From Albimonas marina (GTDB taxonomy: Bacteria; Pseudomonadota; Alphaproteobacteria; Rhodobacterales; Rhodobacteraceae), in the NCBI RefSeq assembly GCF_029223255.1, contig NZ_JARHUC010000009.1, positions 1 to 64,000 of the forward strand: DNA of 64,000 bases, written 5' to 3'. The position numbers were made by a program, and so were the translations under genes. The stretch's first letter is position 1, and every line of letters begins with the position of its first letter. This document shows, piece after piece, positions 26,511-36,921 of the stretch. The notes beneath the pieces were generated by a model. It searched no databases and was not told the DNA's origin. It worked only from the letters and a program-made list of their open reading frames with translations.

Positions 26511-27638
26511 TCAGTCCCGGGCCAGACCCACGGCCGCTGCGTCGCCGCCGGAGCGGGCCGCGTCGCGGGCGGCGAAGAGATAGGCGGCGGCGGCGATCGC
26601 GTCGGCGGCCGGCAGGCCGGCGCGGCGGCTCAGGGCGGTCTGCATCGGCGCGGCCAGAGACCAGTCCTCGCGGGCGGAGAAGCTGCGCGCGACGGCGCCG
26701 GCCAGGTCGGGGCGCGTCTCGAGGGCGGCGGCGACGGCGGCGTGGACCCGGTCGCGCGTGTCCGGCGGGCCGGCGTCGGCCTGGATCGCCAGCGCCTCCA
26801 TCACCGGGGCGAGGCGGGCGACGGACCAGGCGGGAGACGCCTCGGCGGGGTCGGGGGAGAAGAAATGCGCGGCGACGGCGTCGACGCCCTCGGGGCCGTC
26901 GATCTCGATCAGCGCCGCCGCCCAGGCGCCCAGCACGGGCGCGGCCGCCTCGCCCGGCGCGGCGGCCCGGATCCGTCCCTCGATCAGCGCGCGCGCCCGC
27001 GGCTCCCCGGTCAGGCCGAGCAGCAGGGCCAGGATCGGCTCGACCGGCGCGGAGTCGGCCGCGCTCAGCATCTCGATCAGCGCGGCGGCGTCCAACGGCA
27101 GGTCCAGCGCGCGCAGGTCGCGATAGGAGGCGCGATCGAGCTCGCTCAGCGCCAGCCGCCGCACCCGCAGGTCGCGGTCGCCGGAGAGCGTCGCGGCGAG
27201 GTGGAAGCGGGCGGGATCCTCGGGCCCGTCCCACCCCTGCGCCGCATCGATGATCCGGCGCACGACCGGCAGCGTGACGCGGCCGAAGGTTCCCAGCCGC
27301 CGCCATTCGTCGTCGACCGGATCGTGGGCGAAGACCACCGCCTCGTCGGGCCGCAGGGCGCGGGGACGGGCGTCGGCGCCGGCGGCGAGGAAGGCGGCCG
27401 GGTCCGGCGCGTCCATCGAGGCCGAGACCGGGGCCGGCGCGTCCAGAAGGCGCCAGCGCGTCGGATCGTCCGGATCGGGCGCGGCCACGACCAGCGCGTC
27501 GGCGTCGAACAGCCGGTCGACCAGCGTCAGCGGCGGCAGGGCGCCGTCGAAGGCGCAGGCCCGAGCCGCCGGCGCCGGCGCGAGCAGCGCGGCGGCGAGC
27601 GCGAGGGCGAGGATCGGCGAGGTCGCCCGCGCCGTCAT
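26511..27638 (-). CDS. Exported HEAT-like protein at the end of the zrg-like operon
   Basis: This 375-aa protein has an N-terminal signal sequence (residues 1-27, hydrophobic, ending PAARACAF). The rest is Ala/Leu/Arg-rich helices in repeated units of about 30-35 residues, for example RDLRVRRLALSELDR and ARALIEGRIRAAAPGEAAAP, consistent with HEAT-type repeats. Its exact function is unknown. It overlaps the DUF3299 gene by 4 nt and ends the Zur-linked operon, so it probably serves zinc uptake or stress in the periplasm. Confidence 0.6.
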   Translation of the reverse strand: MTARATSPILALALAAALLAPAPAARACAFDGALPPLTLVDRLFDADALVVAAPDPDDPTRWRLLDAPAPVSASMDAPDPAAFLAAGADARPRALRPDEAVVFAHDPVDDEWRRLGTFGRVTLPVVRRIIDAAQGWDGPEDPARFHLAATLSGDRDLRVRRLALSELDRASYRDLRALDLPLDAAALIEMLSAADSAPVEPILALLLGLTGEPRARALIEGRIRAAAPGEAAAPVLGAWAAALIEIDGPEGVDAVAAHFFSPDPAEASPAWSVARLAPVMEALAIQADAGPPDTRDRVHAAVAAALETRPDLAGAVARSFSAREDWSLAAPMQTALSRRAGLPAADAIAAAAYLFAARDAARSGGDAAAVGLARD

Positions 27639-28168
27639 TCGTAGGGCTCGATACGGTCGGCCGAGAGCGTGTAGCCGACGTCGGCGAGCTGGGTCTGCGC
27701 GGCCGCGGCGCCGAACATGCCGGTGACGTAGACCGGCGCGAACATCTCCTCGACCTCGTAGGGGGTCTCGGTGGTGACGAAGACGAGCTGGTTGGGCGGC
27801 GGCGGGGGGACGTGGATGCAGGCGCCCACGTAGGGCACCAGCAGGAAGGCGGTGGTCCCCGTGCCGTCGTAGTCGAGCGGCACCACGAAGCCCGGCAGGC
27901 GCACCAGCTTGCCGTCGAAGGCCCGCGTCACCTTCGCGCCCAGGTCCTGGTCCGGGGGCGTGCTCATCTCGCCGTGCTGGACGACGCCCAGGTCGCGCAG
28001 GGTGCGGAACATCTGGCCCTCGCCGCCCGCGGGGATCAGGTCGTCCCAGGTCAGCTCGATCGTCTCCTCCTTCGCCGGCAGGCGCAGGGGAGCGACGAGC
28101 CCGGCGAGCAGCGCGAGGCCGGCGACGACGGCGCGTCGGTCAGGGCGGAAGGCGTCGGGGTCGGACAT
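27635..28168 (-). CDS. DUF3299 periplasmic protein
   Basis: This 177-aa protein has a signal sequence containing Arg-Arg (RRAVVAGLALLAGL), possibly Tat-dependent. The mature part begins with LTWDDLIPAG and continues with GFVVPLDYDG and YVGACIHVPPPPPNQ, the hallmark of DUF3299. In zinc-starvation (zrg-type) operons a DUF3299 protein accompanies the ABC ATPase and permease. It starts 22 nt after the permease gene and overlaps the next gene. Its biochemical role is unknown. Confidence 0.85.
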   Translation of the reverse strand: MSDPDAFRPDRRAVVAGLALLAGLVAPLRLPAKEETIELTWDDLIPAGGEGQMFRTLRDLGVVQHGEMSTPPDQDLGAKVTRAFDGKLVRLPGFVVPLDYDGTGTTAFLLVPYVGACIHVPPPPPNQLVFVTTETPYEVEEMFAPVYVTGMFGAAAAQTQLADVGYTLSADRIEPYE

Positions 28169-28190
28169 GGTCGGGGCGGCTCCGGAAGGG

Positions 28191-29447
28191 TCAGGTGCGG
28201 ATCGTCATGCCGTCGGCGAGGGACATGCGCCAGGCGCGGATCGCGGGCGGCAGGCTCGCCGCCGCGCCGGCCGCGACCACCGCGCCCAGCAGCAGCGCCT
28301 CGCGCGCCCCGGGGGGCGTCAGCGGCAACCATAGACCGAAAGCCTGGTCGACCCAAGGCCGCGCCAGCGCCAGCAGGGCGTAGAGCAGCGCCAGCCCCAG
28401 CGCCGCGCCGGCGGCCGAGATCAGCGTCGCCTCCAGCACCAGCAGGCCCAGGATCGTCGCCGGCCGCGCGCCCACGGCGCGCAGGATCGCCATCTCCCGA
28501 CGTCGGGCGTCGAGCCCCGCGAAGATCATCGCAGCGAGCCCGATCAGCGCCGTCGCCACCACCATCGCCGAGACGCCGACCAGCGCGGTTTCGGCCACGC
28601 CCACGATCGACCACAGCTCCTGCAGCGCCACGCCGGGCAGGACCGCGAGCAGCGGCTCCTCGGGGTATTCGTTGATCCAGCGCTGCAGGCCGAAGATCTG
28701 CAGGCGGGACTTCACCCCGACGAGCGCCGCGGTGATCGCCTTCGGCGACAGGTCCATCTCCCGCGCCGCCTCGGCCGGGATCCGCGCGCCCTTCGGCGCC
28801 TGCGCCCCGTTCTTCCAGTCGACGTGGATCGCCTCGATCGCCTCGAGGCCGACATGCACCGTGCGGTCGACCGGCGTGCCGGTGCGCGCGAGGATGCCGG
28901 CGATGCGGAACGGCTTGTCGGCGTGCTCGGTGAAGGAGGCGAGGCCGTGGGCCACCACGATCTCGTCGCCCAGGCGGTAGCCCAGCGTCTGCGCCACCTC
29001 CGCGCCCACCACCGCGTCGAACAGGTCGTCGAAGCGCCCGCCGGCCGCGAATTCCAGCGGGCGGCCGCCGCGATAGCGGTAGCGGTCGAAATACTCGGGC
29101 GTCGTGCCCATCACCCGGAAGCCGCGATGGCTGTCGCCCAGCGAGATCGGCACGATCCACTCGACCTCCGGCCGCGCGGCGATGTCCTCGTAGCTTTCCC
29201 AGGTGACGTTGTTGGTGGCGTTCCCGATCCGGAACACCGAGTAGAGCAGCAGCTGCACCGAGCCGGAGCGCGCGCCCACGATCAGGTCGGTGCCCGAGAC
29301 GGTGTCCGCGAAGCTCTGCCGCGCGCCGCCGCGCACCGTGTCGACCCCCAGCAAGAGGCAGGTCGAGAGCGCGATGGCGCAGAGCGTCAGCAGCGCGGTG
29401 ACGCGCCGGTTCCGCAGCGACAGCAGCGCGAGGCGCAGAAGGCTCAT
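28191..29447 (-). CDS. zrgC: FtsX/MacB-type ABC permease of the zinc-linked operon
   Basis: This 418-aa permease has one N-terminal membrane helix (ALLTLCAIALSTCLLLGV), a large periplasmic domain (about 50-270) and three C-terminal helices (from about residue 285), the FtsX/MacB layout. The segment LDARRREMAILRAVGARP is the family signature before TM3. The ATG at 29447 overlaps the ATPase stop by 4 nt. Together with the DUF2796 and DUF3299 proteins it matches the zinc-regulated ZrgABC-type system described in Vibrio. The symbol is transferred by operon similarity. Confidence 0.8.
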   Translation of the reverse strand: MSLLRLALLSLRNRRVTALLTLCAIALSTCLLLGVDTVRGGARQSFADTVSGTDLIVGARSGSVQLLLYSVFRIGNATNNVTWESYEDIAARPEVEWIVPISLGDSHRGFRVMGTTPEYFDRYRYRGGRPLEFAAGGRFDDLFDAVVGAEVAQTLGYRLGDEIVVAHGLASFTEHADKPFRIAGILARTGTPVDRTVHVGLEAIEAIHVDWKNGAQAPKGARIPAEAAREMDLSPKAITAALVGVKSRLQIFGLQRWINEYPEEPLLAVLPGVALQELWSIVGVAETALVGVSAMVVATALIGLAAMIFAGLDARRREMAILRAVGARPATILGLLVLEATLISAAGAALGLALLYALLALARPWVDQAFGLWLPLTPPGAREALLLGAVVAAGAAASLPPAIRAWRMSLADGMTIRT

Positions 29448-30196
29448 GCCGCGGCCCCCGGTGCGGCCCCTGCTCCGGTCCCTGCTCCGGGCCGGAGCGG
29501 GCGCGCGATGTCGGGCAGCGCCACGGCGCGGTCGAAGCGGGGAGCGAGGGCGGGGTCGTGGCTGACCATCAGCAGGCTCGCCCCCGCCGCGCCGACCTGC
29601 GCGAACAGCAGATCGAGGAAGGCGCCCTGCGCCTCGGCGTCGAGGGCCGAGGTCGGCTCGTCCGCCACGATCAGGTCGGGCGCCCCGATCAGCGCCCGGG
29701 CGACGGCGACGCGCTGCTGCTGGCCGACCGAGAGCTCGGCGGCCGGGGCGCGGGCGACCAGCGCCTCGGGCAGGCCCAGCGCGCCGGTCAGGCGCAGCGC
29801 CTCGGCCCGGGCGCCGCCGGGGGCCTGCGCCACCCGGGCGCGGCGGGCCGGCGCGAAGCGCAGCGGCAGCAGGATGTTGTCCAGCCCGCTGGCGTAGGGC
29901 AGCAGGTTGAACATCTGGAACACCACCCCGATGCGTTCCGCCCGGAACCGGTCGCGGTGCGCGGGCGAGAGGGCCGAGAGCCTCTCCCCCGCCACCTCCA
30001 CCGCGCCCGCCTGCGGCGCGGCGATCCCGCAGACCAGCGCCAGCAGCGTCGACTTGCCCGATCCGGAGGGGCCGTGCAGGAACACCCGCTCCCCCTTCTC
30101 GACCGAGAAATCCTCGACCTCGATCCCGAATCCCGCGCCGCCCCTTCGGGCCGGCCACGCGTAGCGCAGGGTCGAGACCGCGAGCGCCGCCGTCAT
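29444..30196 (-). CDS. zrgB: ABC ATPase partner of the zinc-linked permease
   Basis: This 250-aa ATPase is of the MacB/LolD type. Walker A is HGPSGSGKSTLLAL (about 40-53), the signature is ELSVGQQQRVAVARAL (about 154) and Walker B with the catalytic Glu is DLIVADEPTSALD. It follows the DUF2796 gene by 3 nt and overlaps the permease gene. The Pro/Ala/Gly-rich C-terminal tail is probably unstructured. Confidence 0.85.
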   Translation of the reverse strand: MTAALAVSTLRYAWPARRGGAGFGIEVEDFSVEKGERVFLHGPSGSGKSTLLALVCGIAAPQAGAVEVAGERLSALSPAHRDRFRAERIGVVFQMFNLLPYASGLDNILLPLRFAPARRARVAQAPGGARAEALRLTGALGLPEALVARAPAAELSVGQQQRVAVARALIGAPDLIVADEPTSALDAEAQGAFLDLLFAQVGAAGASLLMVSHDPALAPRFDRAVALPDIARPLRPGAGTGAGAAPGAAA

Positions 30197-30199
30197 CGC

Positions 30200-30829
30200 T
30201 CAGAGCGTGCCGTCGAGATCGAGCGTGGGCTCGTCGCGCTCCACCTCGAAGGCCCGGGCGCCGCGGTCGGAGACCACCTGCACGTCGAGCTCCTGCGCGC
30301 CGGCGAAGTGCTGGAAGTAGGGGAACCCGATCTCCTCGATCGCGTCGGCGTCGGCGCAGTCCAGCTCCCAGGCCGCGTGGAACTCGGTATGCCCGCCGGC
30401 GGGGGCGTGATCGTGATCCTCGTCGGCCGCGGTGTCGTGGTCATGCTCTTCGCCGTGCGCCTCGTCGTCGTGATGGTCTTCATCCGCGTCGTGGCCGGCC
30501 TCCGTCAAGAGTTCCGCGGCCGAGGAGACCACCTCGCAGCCCGCCGCCTCGGGCAGCGCCAGGAGGTCCAGCGGCCGGGCCAGCAGGTCCTTGGCGGCGG
30601 CGACGGCGGCGAGGTCGGCGTCGGCCTCGGCCGGATGCTCGAAGCCCACGATGTCCGCGCCGGGCGCGCGCAGGGTCAGCGACAGGCGCCCGCCCTCGCG
30701 CGCCAGCTCCAGCCGTCCATGCCCGTGCTCATGGGCGCCGAGCGCGCGATGCTCCTGCGCCGCGGCGGGGAGGAGCGCGGCGGCGGCCAGGATCGGGGCG
30801 GCGGCGAAGGCGAGGGGGCGGAGCGGCAT
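30200..30829 (-). CDS. zrgA: DUF2796 zinc-binding periplasmic protein
   Basis: This 209-aa protein has a cleavable signal peptide (about residues 1-24, ending AAA-QEH). The mature start, [18 protein letters not shown], is the DUF2796/ZrgA signature. A central His/Asp-rich linker (about 112-145, repeated HD, HEEH and DHDH) is a likely zinc scavenger. It is the first gene of the operon and lies 60 bp downstream of a Zur-box-like palindrome. Confidence 0.88.
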   Translation of the reverse strand: MPLRPLAFAAAPILAAAALLPAAAQEHRALGAHEHGHGRLELAREGGRLSLTLRAPGADIVGFEHPAEADADLAAVAAAKDLLARPLDLLALPEAAGCEVVSSAAELLTEAGHDADEDHHDDEAHGEEHDHDTAADEDHDHAPAGGHTEFHAAWELDCADADAIEEIGFPYFQHFAGAQELDVQVVSDRGARAFEVERDEPTLDLDGTL

Positions 30830-31198
30830 GGCGGGTCTTCCTTCCGGCGGAGAATCGGTTTTCGGGGCCGAAGCTAGCCCGCCGGAAAGAAATGTTATAG
30901 CATAACTTTTGCGACATCCTGACGAGGGGCGCCGGCGGCCCGGCCGCCTCCGTCCGCGCCGCCGCCTCCTGCGCCAGCCGGCGCGCCTGAATGGCGTCGA
31001 GCCGGGCGAGCGCCGCGGCCGGGTCGCCCCGCGCCTCGCGCCGCGCCGCCGCCCAGGCGCGGACGACGGAGCGGGGGCTCCAGGGCAGGGCGGCGCCGGC
31101 CAGCCAGCGGCGCAGCGGCGGCGGCAGGCGGTCGAACTCGGCCATCGGGTCGCCCGCGCGCCGGCGCATCCGCAGCCGGATCTCGCCGCGATTGCCGC

Positions 31199-31202
<4 letters not shown>
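30729..31202 (-). CDS. DUF6525-like protein with run-on C-terminus
   Basis: The start overlaps the GTPase stop by 4 nt. The first 95 residues ([19 protein letters not shown], then [20 protein letters not shown]) match a small basic family found next to ZigA-type GTPases in Rhodobacterales; I know no function for it. The frame then continues for about 60 residues across the Zur box and into the first 101 bp of zrgA in another frame. That part is unlikely to be genuine, so a lost stop or frameshift near 30900 is suspected. Confidence 0.55.
30889..30911 (-). promoter_or_regulatory. Zur box upstream of zrgA
   Basis: GTTATAGCATAAC (894-906) is flanked by GAAAT and TTTTG, close to the proteobacterial Zur consensus of two ATGTTATA-type half-sites. 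It sits 60 bp before the DUF2796 start and would repress the operon when zinc is sufficient. Confidence 0.7.
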
Positions 31203-32431
<1,229 letters not shown>

Positions 32432-32810
32432 GGTCGCTCCTTTGCGGTTTCGCAACCGCGCCCCGGACGTCCGCCTCCCGCGGGCCGCCGCGCGGCGCCG
32501 TCCCGTCCCTGATCGAGGGAGGTCCCGACACGGCGCGTCCCTTCCCGCGATGCGCGTCGAGCGAACGCGGCGAAGACCGTCGGGCTTGCGGCGGCGGGGC
32601 GTCGAGGCGGCGCGCGAGGCTTCGTCCTTCGGCGCGATGTGATCGTGCGTCCGTGTAAACGGCGCTCAGGAGAAATGCAATGTTATAACATTATAGTTTC
32701 GCGGTTGCCCGCGTTCGCCTGGCGAGACCCTGCAAGCGCAGCTGGCCCAGCACGAAAGGCCCGCCTGAGGACGGGCCTTCCGCGTCTCCGGCCGCCGGAT
32801 CCGCCCCCGC
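32432..32810. promoter_or_regulatory. Intergenic region with a second Zur-like box and a terminator
   Basis: This 379-bp gap carries AATGTTATAACATT (679-692), a perfect 14-bp palindrome with outer GAAA/TTTC arms, resembling a Zur box for the GTPase gene. A hairpin AAGGCCCG/CGGGCCTT (756-779), followed on the minus strand by TCG, ends the methanethiol oxidase operon. No gene is apparent here. Confidence 0.65.
32754..32781 (-). terminator. Terminator of the mtoX operon
   Basis: An 8-bp perfect stem AAGGCCCG/CGGGCCTT with an 8-nt loop lies 30 bp after the last gene. Read on the minus strand it ends CCTTTCG. Confidence 0.6.
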
Positions 32811-33470
32811 TCACCACGCCGCGACCAGCGAGATCGCGCCCACCAGGATCAGGCTCGCCGCCCAGGCCAGGTCCAGGTTGAGCCAGCCCTTCGACAGGAC
32901 GCCCAGGCCGAGCCACCGGTGCACCGCCGCGGCCAGCCCCCCGCCCGCGACCGTCATGGCGAGCGTGTGGACCAGGGCCACCGCCGCGGCGATCGCGGCG
33001 CTTCCCGTCATCAGCGTAGACGCGGCGGCGTGGCCCGCGTCCGTCTCCTCGACGCCGCAGAGGCCGAGGTAGATGGGGACCAGCATCAGGCCCGCGCCGT
33101 GGGCGGTCGCCGCAAGGAACGACCACAGCGCCAGGCGCGAGGGCGGCACCCGCGCCAGGAAGCGGGGGTGGCGGCGGTTCAGGAGCAGCCAGACCCCGAG
33201 GCCGATCACCAGGCAGGCCGCGCCGATCCGGATCTCGCGCTGCCGCTCGACCAGGAACATCAGCGCCGAGAACGGCCCCAGGATCGCCGCCATCGCCGCC
33301 AGGTGCCCCACGGCCAGCGCCCCGATCGCACGCCACAGCGCGCCCGGCCGCCGCTCCATCAACGCGGCGGAGACCGCGAGCGGCCAGCCCATGCCGGGGT
33401 TGAGGCCGTGATAGACCCCCGAGGCGACGACGGCCCACCACAGGGCCGCCGTCGCGTCGCCCGTCTCCAC
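32811..33470 (-). CDS. Six-to-seven-helix membrane protein next to mtoX
   Basis: This 219-aa integral membrane protein starts at a GTG only 3 nt after the mtoX stop, so the two are coupled. Hydrophobic helices lie at about 10-30, 48-70, 78-97, 110-135, 145-170 and 198-218. Motifs such as GVYHGLNPGMGWPLAVSAAL and HGAGLMLVPIYLG, with conserved His in helices, recall metal permeases of the NicO/HupE kind, but I cannot assign the substrate. A link to sulfur volatile metabolism or to copper for MtoX is possible. Confidence 0.6.
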   Translation of the reverse strand: METGDATAALWWAVVASGVYHGLNPGMGWPLAVSAALMERRPGALWRAIGALAVGHLAAMAAILGPFSALMFLVERQREIRIGAACLVIGLGVWLLLNRRHPRFLARVPPSRLALWSFLAATAHGAGLMLVPIYLGLCGVEETDAGHAAASTLMTGSAAIAAAVALVHTLAMTVAGGGLAAAVHRWLGLGVLSKGWLNLDLAWAASLILVGAISLVAAW

Positions 33471-33473
33471 GCC

Positions 33474-34874
33474 TCAGACCGAGGGGTAGCAGAAGCTGTC
33501 GGTCGAGCAGTCCCCCCCTTCCAGGCGGATCTGGTGGCTGCGCCAGCCCTTGGGGAACTCGACCCAGAAATCCTCGGCCAGCGTCAGCCCGCCGTTCTCG
33601 CCGGCATGGGCCATCACCATCGCCCCGCCCCGGTCGCCCGGATAGAACTGGTCGTCCCAGGTCGAGTAGAGCGAGTTGGTCCAGTAGACGCGCTTGCCGT
33701 CCCGGCTGATCTCGACCATCTGCGGGCCGTAGCCGAAGGCCTTGCCGTTGGGATGCTTGGTGCGCTTCACGATGCCGCCGATCTCGACCTTGCCGGTCAG
33801 CTTCGGCTTCATCGGGTCGGAGACGTCGTACTGGTGCATCTCCCCCGTCCCCCAGCAGGACACGTAGAGGAAGCGGTCGTCGAGGCTGAGGTCGATGTCG
33901 GTCACCAGCGGCGGCACCGCGCCGAAGCCCTTGAGCATGTCGGGCAGGTCGTCGGGGTCGGCGGGCTGCGGATCGATGGTGATGGTCTTGATCGCCTCGA
34001 ACTGACCGTCGGCCTTGCGCCGCCAGGTGAAGATGGCGCCCTGCAGGTTGGTCGTGTCCACCACCACGCCGACGAAGCCGTGGTCCTTGGCCGGATCGTG
34101 GGCGGGCCGGATCTCGAGCGCCATCTGGTGGTTGGCGCCCAGGTCGAGGGTCTGGACGTTGCGCCGCTGGCGCAGGTTCCAGAAGTGGATCTTGTGGCCG
34201 TACTTGTTCGAAAGCAGGTCCTCGGGCACCAGCCCGTTCTCGAACTGCGGGGGCAGCGCCCATTCCGAGCTGATCATGTAGTCGCGCGGCAGGTTCCACC
34301 AGAAGTCGTAGTGCTTCTCCTGCTGGCCGCGGTCCATCTCGTAGCGGCCCAGGATCTCGAACGTCTCGCAGTCCATGATGAAGATGCCCGGGGGGCCGTC
34401 GGTTCCGTCCGGGCCGCCGCCGCCGAGCGTGCTGACGTAGATGCCCTCGGGGCCGCAGTGGATGGTGTGGGGGCGCGAATAGCCGGTCTTGGCGAAGACC
34501 TCCTCGGGCTCGATGATCTTGTGGATCTTCGCATCCAGCGGATCCTTCACGTCGATCACGTAGATGCGCGAGGAGCGGATGCCCGGGATGATCAGGTAGC
34601 GCCGCTCGAGGAACGCGTGACCGCTGAGCGGCGAAAGCGAGGACGAGCAGGCGTTCCAGCCGAAGTGATGAAATTCGTCGCCCTTGTGGGGCATCAGCAG
34701 CTGGTGGACGATCTGGCCGTAGCGGTCCGAGGTGGGATCGACGTCGATCACCGCGAGACCGTCGGGCTGCGAGGCGTCGGGGCTCAGCATCAGCGTGAAG
34801 GCCAGCGTCTCCGCCGGGGCCTGCATGGCGAGTTTCGGCGTGGCGTGAAACGTGGGATCGGGTCTCAGGTTCAT
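33474..34874 (-). CDS. mtoX: Methanethiol oxidase (SBP56 family)
   Basis: This 466-aa protein oxidises methanethiol to formaldehyde, hydrogen sulfide and hydrogen peroxide; it was historically called selenium-binding protein 56. Typical family segments are visible: FHHFGWNACSS (about 66), RPHTIHCGPEGIYVSTLGGG (about 133), KHYDFWWNLPRDYMISSEW (about 188), and DDRFLYVSCWGTGEMHQYDV near the C-terminus. The ATG at 34874 follows GGGAGGAGCC. The usual partners (SCO1-like and MauG-like genes for copper and cofactor maturation) are not adjacent. Confidence 0.9.
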   Translation of the reverse strand: MNLRPDPTFHATPKLAMQAPAETLAFTLMLSPDASQPDGLAVIDVDPTSDRYGQIVHQLLMPHKGDEFHHFGWNACSSSLSPLSGHAFLERRYLIIPGIRSSRIYVIDVKDPLDAKIHKIIEPEEVFAKTGYSRPHTIHCGPEGIYVSTLGGGGPDGTDGPPGIFIMDCETFEILGRYEMDRGQQEKHYDFWWNLPRDYMISSEWALPPQFENGLVPEDLLSNKYGHKIHFWNLRQRRNVQTLDLGANHQMALEIRPAHDPAKDHGFVGVVVDTTNLQGAIFTWRRKADGQFEAIKTITIDPQPADPDDLPDMLKGFGAVPPLVTDIDLSLDDRFLYVSCWGTGEMHQYDVSDPMKPKLTGKVEIGGIVKRTKHPNGKAFGYGPQMVEISRDGKRVYWTNSLYSTWDDQFYPGDRGGAMVMAHAGENGGLTLAEDFWVEFPKGWRSHQIRLEGGDCSTDSFCYPSV

Positions 34875-35080
34875 GGCAGGCTCCTCCCAGGACACGGGCG
34901 CGATGTTCTCGGGTTTCTGGACACGCCCGGGTTGAACAGTGCGCCCGATGCCGAGTCGGGTAAACGCCGAGAAGCGACCTAACGTCACCTGCCGCGCGTG
35001 AAATCGGGGCGGAAGCGGGCCGAAGCCGAGATGGGCGAGGGTCCTGCGCCCTGCGGCGGGCCGGGCCGCCGGCGAGGGGA

Positions 35081-35896
35081 CTACCGGGGCGAAGGCTCGC
35101 GCAGGGCGCCGTGGCGGCCGAGGGGGAGCATCATCGGCTTGCCGGAGGTGGGGTCGGAGATCACCCGGCTTTCCAGGCCGAAGACCTCGCGCACCGTCGC
35201 CTCGGTCAGCACCTGCTCGGGCGGGCCGGCGGCGTGCACGCGGCCCGCGACTATCGCCACCAGCGCGTCGGCGTAGCGCGCGGCGAGGTTGAGGTCGTGG
35301 AGCACCATCACCACCGTCGTCCCCCGCGCGCGGTTGAGGTCGGTCAGCAGGTCCAGCACCTCGAGCTGGTGGGCGACGTCGAGATAGGTGGTCGGCTCGT
35401 CCAGCAGCAGCAGCTCGGTCCGCTGCGCCAGCGCCATGGCGATCCAGGCGCGCTGGCGCTGGCCGCCGGAGAGCTCGTCGACGGCGCGGTCGGCGAGGTC
35501 GGCGGTGGCGGTCGCCTGCAGGGCCTCGGCCACCGCCTCGTCGTCCTCGCGCGTCCAGCGGGAGAGGGGGCCGTGGTGGGGATGGCGCCCGCGCCCGACG
35601 AGGTCGGCGACGGTCACCCCCTCGGGCGCGAGCGGGGACTGCGGCAGCAGGCCCAGACGGCGGGCGAGCGCGCGGGTCGGCAGGCGGTGGATGGCGCGGC
35701 CGTCGAGCAGGACCTCGCCGCGCGTCGGCGCCAGCAGGCGGGCGAGGCTGCGCAGCAGGGTGGACTTGCCGCAGGCGTTGGCGCCGACGATGGCGGTGAT
35801 CCGCCCGGGCGCGATCTCGAGCGACAGGTCCCGGAGGATCTCCCGCCCGTCGTAGCCGGCGTGGAGGCCGTGGGCCGCGAAGGATGCGACGGTCAT
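35081..35896 (-). CDS. Siderophore/haem-type ABC ATPase
   Basis: This 271-aa FecE/FepC-like ATPase has Walker A VGANACGKSTLLRS (about 38-51), signature ELSGGQRQRAWIAMAL (about 142), Walker B LLLLDEPTTYLDV and the switch His in VLHDLNLAARYAD. It is the last gene of an iron-complex import operon and overlaps the second permease by 4 nt. The transporter as a whole is probably broken (see the fused first permease). Confidence 0.88.
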   Translation of the reverse strand: MTVASFAAHGLHAGYDGREILRDLSLEIAPGRITAIVGANACGKSTLLRSLARLLAPTRGEVLLDGRAIHRLPTRALARRLGLLPQSPLAPEGVTVADLVGRGRHPHHGPLSRWTREDDEAVAEALQATATADLADRAVDELSGGQRQRAWIAMALAQRTELLLLDEPTTYLDVAHQLEVLDLLTDLNRARGTTVVMVLHDLNLAARYADALVAIVAGRVHAAGPPEQVLTEATVREVFGLESRVISDPTSGKPMMLPLGRHGALREPSPR

Positions 35897-36921
35897 GACA
35901 GGGCTCCGCTCCGCCCGGCGCGGACGATGAGATAGAGGAGATAGGGCGCCCCCAGCGCCCCGGTGACGACGCCGACCGGGTAGCGCGCGGGCAGCAGGAA
36001 CTGGCCGGCGTAGTCGGCGCAGAGCGTCAGCAGCGCCCCGACCAGCGCCGCCGGCGCCAGCAGGGAGCCGCGCGTCCCCATCGCCCGCGCGGCGATCGGG
36101 CCGGAGAGGAAGGCGACGAAGGCGATCGGCCCCGCGACCGCGGTCGAGACCGAGACCAGCCCCACGGCGGCCAGAACCACCAGGAGGCGCGTCCGCTCGA
36201 CCCGCACGCCGAGCGCGGCCGCGGCGTCGTCGCCCAGGCGCATCGCCTCCAGCGCGCGGGCCTGCGCCAGCAGCAGGGCGCCCGGCAGCAGGAGGGCCGC
36301 GAGCAGCGGGCGGGACTGCGCCAGCGTCGCGCCGTTGACGCTGCCGGTCAGCCAGCGCATCGCCTCCTGCAGGGTCCAGGACGGGGCCTGCGCGAGGCCC
36401 CAGGCGATCACGCTCTGCAGCATGGCCGAGACGCCGATGCCCACCAGGATCAGCCGCGGCCCGGCGACGCCGCCCCGCCAGGCCAGCGCCCAGATCGCCA
36501 GCGCCACGCCCAGGCCGCCCGCGACCGCCAGCAGCGACACGGCCGGCCCGCTCCACCCCAGCAGGACGATCCCGAAGACCGCCGCCGCGCCGGCGCCCGA
36601 GGAGATGCCGATCACGTCCGGGCTCGCCAGCGGGTTGCGCAGCAGGGTCTGGAAGGCCGCCCCGCCGAGGCCGAAGGCCATGCCTGCAAGGATCGAGAGC
36701 GCCGCGCGGGGCAGGCGCAGCTCCCCCACCGTGAAGGCGGCGACGGGCACGTCCGCTCCCGCCAGCACCCGCAGCACGTCGAGCGGCGGGGTGAAGGAGC
36801 GGCCGAGGCTGAGCGTCAGGGCGAAGGCCGCGGCCAGCAGCGCCAGCAGCGCGAGGCCGAGCCGCAGGCGGCGCCGGCCGCGGGCCCGGCGCAGGGCGGC
36901 GACGTGGTCGGGCAGGCTCAC
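35893..36921 (-). CDS. FecCD-family permease, second subunit
   Basis: This 342-aa permease starts at a GTG overlapping the previous gene's stop by 4 nt. About nine to ten hydrophobic helices are visible. Family signatures are GELRLPRAALSILAGMAFGL, FQTLLRNPLASPDVIGI and AGPIAFVAFLSGPIAARAMG. It is full length for FecD/FepG. It would form the membrane channel together with the neighbouring fused subunit. Confidence 0.87.
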   Translation of the reverse strand: MSLPDHVAALRRARGRRRLRLGLALLALLAAAFALTLSLGRSFTPPLDVLRVLAGADVPVAAFTVGELRLPRAALSILAGMAFGLGGAAFQTLLRNPLASPDVIGISSGAGAAAVFGIVLLGWSGPAVSLLAVAGGLGVALAIWALAWRGGVAGPRLILVGIGVSAMLQSVIAWGLAQAPSWTLQEAMRWLTGSVNGATLAQSRPLLAALLLPGALLLAQARALEAMRLGDDAAAALGVRVERTRLLVVLAAVGLVSVSTAVAGPIAFVAFLSGPIAARAMGTRGSLLAPAALVGALLTLCADYAGQFLLPARYPVGVVTGALGAPYLLYLIVRAGRSGALS

